A stretch of DNA of 13,307 nucleotides from Actinomycetota bacterium (GTDB lineage: Bacteria; Actinomycetota; Acidimicrobiia; IMCC26256; JACDBD01). Positions 6,937 to 13,128 of the stretch are shown one piece after another. The translations under genes were made by a program, and so were the position numbers. The number at the start of each line of letters is the position of its first letter. Position 1 is the stretch's first letter. The stretch is from NCBI GenBank assembly GCA_013695115.1, contig JACDBD010000378.1, positions 1 through 13,307 on the forward strand, given 5' to 3'. The notes below the pieces were generated by a model. That model worked only from the letters and a program-made list of their open reading frames with translations, was not told the origin of the DNA and did no database searches.

Positions 6937-6959
6937 TAGAATGACTCCCGATGGGGAGG
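6937..6959 (+). promoter_or_regulatory. Likely -10 element and ribosome binding site of the DUF2469 gene
   Basis: TAGAAT (6937-6942) is the best -10 hexamer in the window, within a 100-nt gap. GGGGAGG (6953-6959) follows, 7 nt before the GTG at 6967. The short leader fits a promoter directly serving this gene; the -35 region (around TTCTGC, 6915-6920, 16 nt upstream) matches poorly. Confidence 0.5.
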
Positions 6960-6966
6960 TTCCCTC

Positions 6967-7260
6967 GTGAGCGCTGAGGACCTCGAGCGGTATGAGACCG
7001 AGATCGAGCTCCAGCTCTACAAGGAGTACCGCGACGTCCTGCCCATGTTCGCCTACGTCGTCGAGACGGAGCGACGCTTCTATCTCACCAACGGCGTGAA
7101 GATGGACGTGAAGAACGAAGCGGGCCGGGTCTACTTCGAGCTGAACCTCCAGGACGCGTGGGTCTGGGACATGTACCGCCCGGCGCGCTTCGTGGCGAAC
7201 GTCCGGGTCGTCACGTTCAAGGACGTGAACGTCGAGGAGCTGGCGGGCAAGGACATCTAG
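6967..7260 (+). CDS. DUF2469 family protein (homologue of mycobacterial Rv2901c)
   Basis: A 97-residue soluble protein of a family found throughout Actinobacteria next to rplS/rnhB and yraN; its molecular function is not known. The sequence follows the family closely: MSAEDLERYETEIELQLYKE at the start, then YVVETERRFYLTN, VYFELNLQDAWVWDMYRPA and RFVANVRVVTFKDVNVEEL near the end. No catalytic motif, signal peptide or membrane segment is visible; aromatic residues are abundant (AWVWDMY). The start GTG has a strong GGGGAGG site. It probably begins a transcript continuing into yraN, 68 nt downstream. The family identification rests on recalled sequence similarity and matching gene context. Confidence 0.92.
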   Translation: MSAEDLERYETEIELQLYKEYRDVLPMFAYVVETERRFYLTNGVKMDVKNEAGRVYFELNLQDAWVWDMYRPARFVANVRVVTFKDVNVEELAGKDI

Positions 7261-7314
7261 CCCCGGCTTCTCCGTCCTACTTCTCCGGCCGCTTCCCCCG
7301 CTGGTCAACGACGC

Positions 7315-7320
7315 GGGAGG
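7315..7320 (+). promoter_or_regulatory. Ribosome binding site of yraN
   Basis: GGGAGG lies 8 nt before the ATG at 7329. This favours that ATG over an in-frame GTG at 7320, which would overlap the site. Confidence 0.65.
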
Positions 7321-7328
7321 TGGTTGCG

Positions 7329-7682
7329 ATGTCCGACCAACGGCGAGCACTCGGTGTGGCCGGTGAGGCGATGGTCGCCGCCTGGTACGAGGCCGCCGGC
7401 TACGAGGTGCTCGACCGCAACTGGCGCTGCCGCGAGGGCGAGCTCGACCTCGTGGTGGGCCGCGACCACGTCATCGTGTTCTGCGAGGTCAAGACCCGCC
7501 GCAGCGACGCGTTCGGTGCACCGGTCGAGGCGGTGACCGCGCAGAAGCAACGCCGATTGCGCGTGCTGGCGGTGCAGTGGCTCGACGACCGGGGCCGCGG
7601 CGGCGCGCTGCGGTTCGACGTCGCCTCGGTGCGCCCGGGCCGGGGGCAGCTCGAGGTCGAGGTGCTCGAGGACGCGTTCTAG
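7329..7682 (+). CDS. YraN family (UPF0102) nuclease-like protein
   Basis: A 117-residue protein with the restriction-endonuclease-like fold of the UPF0102 family. Seen: RRALGVAGEAMVAAWYEAAGYEV, RNWRCREGELDLV with E38 and D40, and FCEVKTRR with E53 and K55: the E...D...ExK arrangement of PD-(D/E)XK nucleases. The second half (AVTAQKQRRLRVLAVQWL) is also typical. The family lies between rnhB/DUF2469 and comM/dprA in many bacteria and is thought to take part in DNA processing, but its substrate is not established. The upstream in-frame extension lacks a plausible start and would overlap the DUF2469 gene. Its stop codon TAG sits in a CTAG palindrome that also supplies the stop of the small gene on the opposite strand. 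Confidence 0.9.
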   Translation: MSDQRRALGVAGEAMVAAWYEAAGYEVLDRNWRCREGELDLVVGRDHVIVFCEVKTRRSDAFGAPVEAVTAQKQRRLRVLAVQWLDDRGRGGALRFDVASVRPGRGQLEVEVLEDAF

Positions 7683-7792
7683 CGCGGAAACGCCGCCCAC
7701 GCGAGCAGGCCCGCGACCACTGCGAACGCGAGCACGAGCAGCACGATGTCGCTGCCTCGTCGGACCTGCTTGCGGAACGGGTTGAAGCCCAC
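7679..7792 (-). CDS. Small single-pass membrane protein (37 residues)
   Basis: The minus strand from GTG 7792 to TAG 7681-7679 encodes 37 residues: an N-terminal NPFRKQVRRGSD segment, basic and likely cytoplasmic, then one membrane helix of about 19-20 residues (IVLLVLAFAVVAGLLAWAA) ending FPR. This matches a type of tiny membrane protein I recall in actinobacteria (NPFR-basic cluster, then a single hydrophobic helix), of unknown function. It fills what would otherwise be a 130-nt gap between yraN and the crotonase gene; the plus strand there shows no coding pattern. The start is divergent from the crotonase gene and preceded by TACCGT 7 nt away, compatible with a leaderless transcript. No Shine-Dalgarno is visible. 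Confidence is limited by the short length. Confidence 0.65.
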   Translation of the reverse strand: MGFNPFRKQVRRGSDIVLLVLAFAVVAGLLAWAAFPR

Positions 7793-7797
7793 GGCGC

Positions 7798-7804
7798 TAC
7801 GGTA
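7798..7804. promoter_or_regulatory. Possible overlapping divergent -10 elements
   Basis: The palindrome CGGTACCG (7800-7807) makes the hexamer TACGGT on the plus strand (7798-7803) and TACCGT on the minus strand (7804-7799). Initiation ~7 nt downstream would fall at about 7810 (crotonase ATG at 7813) and about 7792 (small gene GTG at 7792), so both messages would be leaderless or nearly so. No good -35 elements are seen. Confidence 0.35.
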
Positions 7805-7812
7805 CCGGCCTG

Positions 7813-8601
7813 ATGGAGACGGTCATCGTCGAGCGCTCCGGGGGCGTGGTCACGCTCACGCTCAACCGCTCCGAGAAGAAGAATGCCATCAACGGGGTCA
7901 TGTGGCGCGAGCTGATCGAGGTCTTCGACGAGGTCGCCGATTCGGCCGACGATCGTGTGCTCGTGATCACCGGCGCGGGCGACGGGTTCTGCTCGGGGGC
8001 CGACCTCACAGATGCGGGCAACACCGACGAGCTCCGGGGCGGCGTCGGTGCGAGCGTTCGTCAGATGCGCGTTGTCGGACGCGCGGCTCTGCGCCTGCAC
8101 GAGCTCCCCAAGCCCACCATCGCCGCCGTCAACGGTGTCGCCGCTGGGGCCGGCTGCAACCTCGCCCTCGGCTGCGACCTGATCGTCGCGTCCGACCGCG
8201 CCCGCTTCACCGAGATCTTCTCCAAGCGGGGGCTGAGCGTCGACTTCGGCGGCTCCTGGGTGCTGCCGCGCCTGGTCGGGCTGCACAAGGCCAAGGAGCT
8301 GGTCTACCTGGCCGAGATCATCGACGCGGCCGAGGCCGAGCGCATCGGCATCGTCAACCGGGTCGTTCCCCACGACGAGCTCGACAAGAACGTTGCCGAG
8401 CTCGCCGGGCGACTGGCGGCGCTGCCGCCGATCCAGCTGTCGGTATCGAAGCGGCTCCTTAACCAGTCGTTCTCGGTCTCCATGGCCGACGCACTCGAGT
8501 TCGAGGACATCGCCCAGGCGCTCAACTTCTCCTCGGCCGACACCGCTGAAGCCATGGCCGCGTTCGTGCAGAAGCGCGACCCGAAGTTCACCGGGGAGTA
8601 G
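7813..8601 (+). CDS. Enoyl-CoA hydratase/isomerase family protein, PaaG-like active site
   Basis: A 262-residue crotonase-fold protein of usual length acting on an acyl-CoA thioester. The oxyanion-hole segments are present: FCSGADL (59-65) and VAAGAGCNLALGCDLI. However, the two glutamates that add water in classic hydratases (Glu144 and Glu164 of the rat mitochondrial enzyme) align with Asn116 and Phe136. Asp144, in the segment KRGLSVDFGGSWVLPRLVG, matches the Asp of the PaaG/isomerase type, whose relatives carry GLxPDSGGTWxLPRxVG. I therefore infer an enoyl-CoA isomerase-like reaction rather than simple hydration; the substrate is unknown. C-terminal helices include LSVSKRLLNQSF and VQKRDPKFTGE. 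No related fatty-acid genes lie nearby. It starts 20 nt from the divergent small gene and ends 13 nt before the convergent dprA. Confidence 0.92.
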   Translation: METVIVERSGGVVTLTLNRSEKKNAINGVMWRELIEVFDEVADSADDRVLVITGAGDGFCSGADLTDAGNTDELRGGVGASVRQMRVVGRAALRLHELPKPTIAAVNGVAAGAGCNLALGCDLIVASDRARFTEIFSKRGLSVDFGGSWVLPRLVGLHKAKELVYLAEIIDAAEAERIGIVNRVVPHDELDKNVAELAGRLAALPPIQLSVSKRLLNQSFSVSMADALEFEDIAQALNFSSADTAEAMAAFVQKRDPKFTGE

Positions 8602-8614
8602 GGGACAGGCTTCG

Positions 8615-9661
8615 TCACCGCGGCCAGAGGTAGCCGCGGTCGCGCGCCAGCCAGCCGCCCTTCTCCAGCTCGCGGGCCGCCAGCGCGACCTGGTCGGGAG
8701 CAAGGCCGGTGCGGCTCGCCAACTGGTCGGCGGTCGCGGGCTCGCCCCCGCAGGCGCGCAGCAACGCGGCCGCGTCGCCGGTGGGTTGGCCCCGCGCCGC
8801 GGGCGCGCCCCACCCGCGGCGGGCACCGGGGGTGAGGCCGACAGCGACGAGCACGTCGTTGGGATCGAGCAGCGGGTGCGCGCCGTCGGCGAGCAGGGCG
8901 TTGCAGCCGGCGGCGGCGGCGTTGCGGCGCGAGCCGGGCACGGCGAGCACGGTCCGGCCGTACTCGAGCGCGAACCCGGCCGTGATCCGCGCTCCACCCG
9001 CGATCGTGGCTTCCACCACGACGACCGCGTCGGCGAGCGCGGCGATGATCCGGTTGCGTACCGGGAAGCGCCACCGGGTCGGCTGAGCGCCGAAGGCCGA
9101 CTCGCTGACGAGCAGGCCCGCCCGGCGCACGCGATCGAACAGCGCGGCATGCCGGCGCGGGTACACGACGTCGAGGCCGGTGGCGACGACGCCCACCACG
9201 CCTCCTCCCTCCACATCGAGCGCACCGTTGTGGGCGGCGCCGTCGATGCCGATGGCGAGGCCGCTCACGACGGTGATGCCCGCCTCGGCGAGGAACTTGC
9301 CGAGCTCGTGAGCGTCGCGGAGGCCGTGCAGCGTCGCCGAGCGGGTCCCCACGACCGCGACCCGGGGCCGGTCGAGCACCTGGGGTGCGTCGCCTTCGGC
9401 GAGGAGAACCGCCGGCCGCTCGGGCAGGGCGTCGGCGATCGGATAACCCGGCCGGCCCTCGACGTACACGCGCGTCCGCCGGCGGGCGAGCAGCTCGCCG
9501 AGCTGGCCTTCGTCGACCCTCTCCTCCAGCCGTGCCAGCGCGCGCCCGGGTGAACCCGCTCGTGACACGAGCTCTCGGACGCGAGCGGGCTCCATCCCCG
9601 GCGCGCACACGAGGGCGGCGGCGGCGCGCTCCTCGCTCCCGAGTCGGTCGACCATGGTCAT
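8615..9661 (-). CDS. dprA: DNA-processing protein DprA
   Basis: A 348-residue protein that binds single-stranded DNA and loads RecA during uptake of transforming DNA or related recombination. The start ATG at 9661 overlaps the comM stop by 4 nt (ATGA); another ATG two codons on is possible. Order: N-terminal helical segment (~1-65); Rossmann-like core with VAVVGTRSAT (101-110), VVSGLAIGIDGAAHNGAL (131-148), TGLDVVYPRRH (161-171), FPVRNRIIAALADAVVVVEA (199-218), GARITAGFALEYGRTVLAVPG and GCNALLADGAHPLLDP; then a C-terminal winged-helix (~296-348, TADQLASRTGLAPDQV). All DprA signatures are present. It lies on the minus strand with comM, opposite to the genes around it, whereas in other actinobacteria this pair usually runs with yraN and xerC. 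Confidence 0.96.
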   Translation of the reverse strand: MTMVDRLGSEERAAAALVCAPGMEPARVRELVSRAGSPGRALARLEERVDEGQLGELLARRRTRVYVEGRPGYPIADALPERPAVLLAEGDAPQVLDRPRVAVVGTRSATLHGLRDAHELGKFLAEAGITVVSGLAIGIDGAAHNGALDVEGGGVVGVVATGLDVVYPRRHAALFDRVRRAGLLVSESAFGAQPTRWRFPVRNRIIAALADAVVVVEATIAGGARITAGFALEYGRTVLAVPGSRRNAAAAGCNALLADGAHPLLDPNDVLVAVGLTPGARRGWGAPAARGQPTGDAAALLRACGGEPATADQLASRTGLAPDQVALAARELEKGGWLARDRGYLWPR

Positions 9662-11163
9662 GGCACGTCGTCGCGGAGCAGAGCTGCAGACAACACGTGG
9701 GCATCCGAGACCACCGTCGCTCCGTCGAGGTCGGCGAGGGTCCGGGCGACCCGCCGCACGCGCGCCGCACCTCGGCCGGTGAGGCCGCGGTCGTCGATCA
9801 ACCAGCGCCAGGCCTCTTCGGCGTCGCCGTCGAGCGGGACGAGGCGGGCCAGCGCCCCCGCGGGGATGTGCGCGTTCCGACGCCAGGGCCAGTCGGCGTA
9901 CCGGCACCGCTGGCGCTCGACTGCGGCTGCAACCCGGTCGCGGACGCCGGCGGAGGCTTCACCCGGTCCGTCGGCCGGTTCCGGTCCTCGCACCGGGAGC
10001 CGGAGGTCGAAGCGGTCGAGTAGCGGCGCCGACAGGCGGCGGCGGTAGCGCGCCCGCTGCACCTCCGAGCATGCACACGTCGGCCCGCCCCGGCCGCACG
10101 GGCACGGGTTGGAGCAGGCGACGAGTTGGAAGTCGGCGGGGAAGTGGAGGGAGACACCCGAGCGGGCGATGTGCACCGCGCGGTCTTCCAGCGGTTGGCG
10201 CAACGCGTCGAGCGCGCTGGGCGGAAACTCACCCAGTTCATCCAGGAACAACGCGCCGCGGTGAGCGAGGGTGACCTCGCCCGGGCGGGGTCGTCCGCTC
10301 CCGCCGCCGACGAGCGCGGGGACGGATGCGGTGTGGTGCGGGGCCCGGAACGGACGTTGCTCGATCAGGCGCCGCGACGGCAGCGGACGGCCGGCGGCGG
10401 AGTGGATGCGCGTGACCTCGAGCGCCTCGGCGGCTTCGAGCGGGGGGAGGATCGTCGCCAGCCGGCGGGCCAGCATTGTCTTGCCGACGCCGGGCGGGCC
10501 GGTGAGCAGCAGGTGGTGAGCGCCGGCGGCGGCCGCCTCGAGCGCGCGCCGGGCGTGGGCGAGGCCGCGGACCTCGGCGAGGTCGAGCGGGTCCTCATCC
10601 GTCGGGTGGTCGTCGGACTCCGACGGCAGCTCGGGGCAGGACGGCCAGTCCGCTTCGCCCTTCAAGCATGCCCGCAGCTCGCCCAACGACCGCGCCGTTC
10701 GTACCTCCACGCCGTCGATCAGGGCGGCCTCGATCGCGTTGGCCTCGGGCACGACGACGACCCCCGCCCCTGAGCGCGCGAGCGCGTCGACCAGTGCCAG
10801 CGCGCCGGGCACTGGCCGCACGGCGCCGTCGAGGCCGAGCTCGCCGAGGACGCCGATGCCCTCGAGCGCACCCGCCGGCAGCTGGTCGCCCGCGAGCATG
10901 ACGCCGAGCGCAACCGCGAGCTCGAGGCCCGCGCCCGTCTTGCGGACGCCGCCGGGGGCGAGGTTGACGGTGACCCGCGTCTTCGGCCATTCGAGCTCGG
11001 ATGAGAGCAGCGCCGCTCGGACCCGGGCTTGCGACTCGCGCACCGCGGCGTCGGGCAGACCGACCACGTGGTAGCCGGGCAGCCCGGCGGCGATGTGGAC
11101 CTCGACGGTGACGGGCTGGCCGTCGACCCCGGTGAGGGTCGCGCTGCGCACCGATCCCAACAT
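9658..11163 (-). CDS. comM: ComM/YifB-family AAA+ ATPase (Mg chelatase-like)
   Basis: A 501-residue AAA+ protein of the ComM family; in naturally competent bacteria ComM is a helicase aiding branch migration during integration of transformed DNA. The N-terminal Lon-protease-like fold domain (~1-165) begins LGSVRSATLTGVDG and includes GLPGYHVVGLPDAAVRESQARVR-type and VNLAPGGVRKTG segments. The ATPase has Walker A GPPGVGKT (222-229), the PFRAPHHTAS motif (271-280), Walker B ALFLDELGEF (304-313) and the Cys-rich CSNPCPCG...CAC loop (350-365), followed by LLDRFDLRLPV and the C-terminal lid ending RRVARTLADLDG. The ATG at 11163 has a TGAGGT site 6 nt upstream. It is translationally coupled to dprA and divergent from xerC across 122 nt. 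Confidence 0.96.
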   Translation of the reverse strand: MLGSVRSATLTGVDGQPVTVEVHIAAGLPGYHVVGLPDAAVRESQARVRAALLSSELEWPKTRVTVNLAPGGVRKTGAGLELAVALGVMLAGDQLPAGALEGIGVLGELGLDGAVRPVPGALALVDALARSGAGVVVVPEANAIEAALIDGVEVRTARSLGELRACLKGEADWPSCPELPSESDDHPTDEDPLDLAEVRGLAHARRALEAAAAGAHHLLLTGPPGVGKTMLARRLATILPPLEAAEALEVTRIHSAAGRPLPSRRLIEQRPFRAPHHTASVPALVGGGSGRPRPGEVTLAHRGALFLDELGEFPPSALDALRQPLEDRAVHIARSGVSLHFPADFQLVACSNPCPCGRGGPTCACSEVQRARYRRRLSAPLLDRFDLRLPVRGPEPADGPGEASAGVRDRVAAAVERQRCRYADWPWRRNAHIPAGALARLVPLDGDAEEAWRWLIDDRGLTGRGAARVRRVARTLADLDGATVVSDAHVLSAALLRDDVP

Positions 11164-11169
11164 GTCCGG

Positions 11170-11175
11170 ACCTCA
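11170..11175 (-). promoter_or_regulatory. Ribosome binding site of comM
   Basis: Minus-strand TGAGGT lies 6 nt upstream of the ATG at 11163 and supports that start. Confidence 0.55.
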
Positions 11176-11221
11176 CGTCTCGGGGGGACGGAGGGCCGTG
11201 ACCGCGGCGCCTCGACGGCGT

Positions 11222-11237
11222 CTCGCAGGCTAGCGAG
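11222..11237. promoter_or_regulatory. Small inverted repeat with possible comM -10
   Basis: CTCGC (11222-11226) and GCGAG (11233-11237) flank a 6-nt centre that reads TAGCCT on the minus strand, a TAnnnT-type -10 hexamer 64 nt before the comM ATG. It could be a promoter with an operator-like palindrome, but 5-bp arms are weak evidence in GC-rich DNA. Confidence 0.3.
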
Positions 11238-11274
11238 GGGGTATGACGGCAACGACGTCCCTCCCTCTTTCCAC

Positions 11275-11280
11275 AGGTGA
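11275..11280 (+). promoter_or_regulatory. Possible ribosome binding site of xerC
   Basis: AGGTGA lies 5 nt before the GTG at 11286. That GTG is in a different frame from the recombinase domain (see xerC), so the site matters for deciding where xerC begins. Confidence 0.35.
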
Positions 11281-11285
11281 CGCCG

Positions 11286-12231
11286 GTGCCAGGGCTAACG
11301 TTCGACCACGAGCAGACAAGGCGACACTACGAGCGCCTGGGATGTCGACGGGTTCGTCGCTTCCCTCTCCGGTGCGAGCCCCCATACCAGCGCCGCCTAC
11401 GACCGGGACGTCCGCCAGTTTGTCGCCTGGGCCGAGCGCGGCGGGTGCGGCGCGCCCCGAGATCTCGACCGGGTCGCTCTGCGCCGGTACCTCGCCTACC
11501 TCACCACTCGCGGTTTCGCCCGGCCCTCGATCGCCCGCAAGGCGGCCGCGCTGCGGAGCTTCCTCCGCTACCTCCGGCGCCACGACGTCATCGGCGTCGA
11601 CCTCGGGCGGTCGCTGCGAGCGCCCAAGGGCGCGGCTCGCCTCCCTCGGGTGCCCCGCCGGGCCGAGGCCGCCGCGTTGCTGGATCGAGCCGATTCCGGT
11701 CCGCCGGCCGACGACCCGAGAGCAGCCGCGCTGGCCCAACGCGATGTCGCCGTCCTCGAGGTGCTGTACGGCGCCGGCCTACGGGTGAGCGAGTGCTGCG
11801 GGCTCGACGTCGGCGACTGCGACTTCGATCGCCGGGCGCTCACGGTCATGGGCAAGGGCTCCAAGGTCCGCCGGGTCCCGCTGGGCGAACCCGCCCGCGA
11901 CGCGCTCGCCGCCTACCTAGCCCGCGGCCGACCGGTGCTGGCCGAGGCAGACAGCCCCGGCAACGCCGTCTTCCTCAACACCCGGGGCCGGAGACTCAGC
12001 ACGCGTGATGCCCGGCGCATCGTCGATCGCCATCCGCTCGCCGACGGCCAGAGGCTGCACCCGCACGTGCTCCGGCACGCGTATGCGACCCACCTGCTCG
12101 AAGGGGGCGCTGACCTGCGGGTGGTGCAAGAGCTGCTGGGTCACACCGACCTGGCGACGACGCAGATCTACACCCACCTGACCCGCGACCGCCTGCGCGC
12201 GGTCTACGACGCCACCCACCCCCGTGCCTGA
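11286..12231 (+). CDS. xerC: Tyrosine recombinase XerC, with an apparent 1-nt frame break near 11340
   Basis: XerC/XerD recombinases resolve chromosome dimers at dif. The frame ending in the TGA at 12229-12231 is open back to 11299 and encodes both domains: the N-terminal core-binding domain from DVDGFVASLSG (11341 on) through AYDRDVRQFVAWAE and RKAAALRSFLRYLRR, then the catalytic domain. Catalytic residues are all present: Arg in GLRVSE (codon 11782), Lys in MGKGSK, HVLRH (12064-12078), His in LLGHTD (12142) and the nucleophile Tyr in IYTH (12169). But this frame has no ATG, GTG or TTG until 11650, which would remove the whole N-terminal domain. GTG starts at 11277 and 11286 lie in another frame; removing one G from the run at 11339-11341 joins ...HYERL to DVDGF. 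Either a sequence error, a recent mutation, or frameshifting. The end overlaps the sigma-factor start by 8 nt. Confidence 0.85.
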
Positions 12232-13009
12232 CACCGAGCCCGACGTCATCGCCGAGCTGTGGGGCGAATACAAGGCCCACGCCACCGGTGACGCGCGTGA
12301 GCGACTGATCCTCCACTACTCGCCGTTGGTGAAGTTCGTCGCCGGCCGGGTCGCCGCCGGCCTGCCCCCGAGCATCGAGCAGGCCGACCTCGTGAGTTAC
12401 GGGATCTTCGGGCTCATCGACGCCATCGACAAGTTCGATCCCGGCCGCGGCTTCAAGTTCGAGACGTACGCCATCTCCCGCATCAAGGGCTCGATCATCG
12501 ACGAGCTGCGCTCGATCGACTGGGTCCCGCGCTCGGTGCGGGCGAAGGCCCGCTCCATCGAGCGGGCGTATTCGAAGCTCGAGAACGAGAACAAGCGCAC
12601 GCCCGACGACGGCGAGATCGCGTCCGAGCTCGGGATGACCGACGGCGAGCTCGCCCAGACGCTGTCCCAGATCTCCTTCGTCGGCCTCGTCGCCATCGAC
12701 GAGCTGCTCGCCGCCGGCGGCGGCGACCGGGGCGGCTCGACCACCGTCGGCGACATGATCTCGGACCGCCGCCACGACCCGGTCGAGGCGTTCGAGTTCG
12801 ACGAGATGAAGACGCTGCTCGCCGACGCCATCAACCGCACGCCTGATCGCGAGCGCCTCGTGCTCACGCTCTACTACTACGAGGGCCTGACCCTCTCGGA
12901 GATCGGGGAGGTGCTGGGCGTCACCGAGAGCCGCATCTGCCAGATCCACACCAAGGCGATCCTCCAGCTGCGCTCACGCCTGGGCGAACCCGCACGCAGC
13001 GAAGCCTGA
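12224..13009 (+). CDS. whiG: RNA polymerase sigma factor, WhiG/FliA (sigma-28) type
   Basis: A 261-residue group 3 sigma factor that directs RNA polymerase to a specialised promoter set. Region 2 spans about 10-100, including LILHYSPLVKFVAGRVA, DLVSYGIFGLIDAIDKFDPGRGFKFETYA and the -10-recognition part SRIKGSIIDELRSIDWVPRSVR. Region 3 follows (~105-160, RTPDDGEIASELGM) and region 4 (~205-255) has LTLYYYEGLTLSEIGEVLGVTESRICQIHTKAI, the helix-turn-helix for the -35 element. The FliA/WhiG hallmark is the ELRSIDWVPRSVR segment. In Streptomyces WhiG sits in the same place, close to an M23 peptidase gene and rpsB-tsf, and controls sporulation; in motile actinobacteria relatives drive flagellar genes. 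Which applies here cannot be decided. GTG 12224 overlaps xerC by 8 nt, implying coupling. No anti-sigma gene is seen in the window. Confidence 0.92.
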   Translation: MPDTEPDVIAELWGEYKAHATGDARERLILHYSPLVKFVAGRVAAGLPPSIEQADLVSYGIFGLIDAIDKFDPGRGFKFETYAISRIKGSIIDELRSIDWVPRSVRAKARSIERAYSKLENENKRTPDDGEIASELGMTDGELAQTLSQISFVGLVAIDELLAAGGGDRGGSTTVGDMISDRRHDPVEAFEFDEMKTLLADAINRTPDRERLVLTLYYYEGLTLSEIGEVLGVTESRICQIHTKAILQLRSRLGEPARSEA

Positions 13010-13041
13010 CCGCGCCTCTTCCCTCCGGCGGGGGGCCGCGG

Positions 13042-13047
13042 TAACCT
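13042..13047 (+). promoter_or_regulatory. Possible -10 element ahead of the M23 peptidase gene
   Basis: TAACCT lies in the 119-nt gap after the sigma-factor gene; TTCCCT (13019-13024) is 17 nt upstream but a poor -35. Initiation here would leave a leader of about 75 nt containing the inverted repeat at 13053-13079. Confidence 0.35.
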
Positions 13048-13052
13048 GACGC

Positions 13053-13079
13053 CGTCACGTCGAACTCGGCTCCGTGACG
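13053..13079. repeat. Perfect 7-bp inverted repeat in the M23 leader
   Basis: CGTCACG (13053-13059) and CGTGACG (13073-13079) are exact reverse complements separated by 13 nt. It could be an operator half-site pair or an RNA hairpin; no U tract follows, so it is not a standard terminator. Confidence 0.45.
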
Positions 13080-13117
13080 ACTTCCCCGCAGGTCTTCCTC
13101 CAGTCGCGTCTCGACTT

Positions 13118-13125
13118 GGGGGTGA
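13118..13125 (+). promoter_or_regulatory. Ribosome binding site of the M23 peptidase gene
   Basis: GGGGGTGA lies 3 nt before the ATG at 13129; spacing is tight but the match to the 16S tail is good. Confidence 0.5.
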
Positions 13126-13128
13126 CCC

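Noticed and set aside
7489..9225. Minus-strand 578-codon open frame
   Set aside because: Crosses yraN, the crotonase gene and dprA in a non-coding frame; Arg/Ser/Pro-rich with no family motif. Its start lies inside dprA.
8304..9770. Minus-strand open frame overlapping dprA
   Set aside because: Arg-rich shadow frame of dprA and antisense of the crotonase gene; low-complexity protein.
11164..11285. dif-like site or attachment site near xerC
   Set aside because: No 28-bp two-arm Xer site with a 6-nt centre could be recognised; the small palindrome at 11222-11237 is too short and GC-rich.
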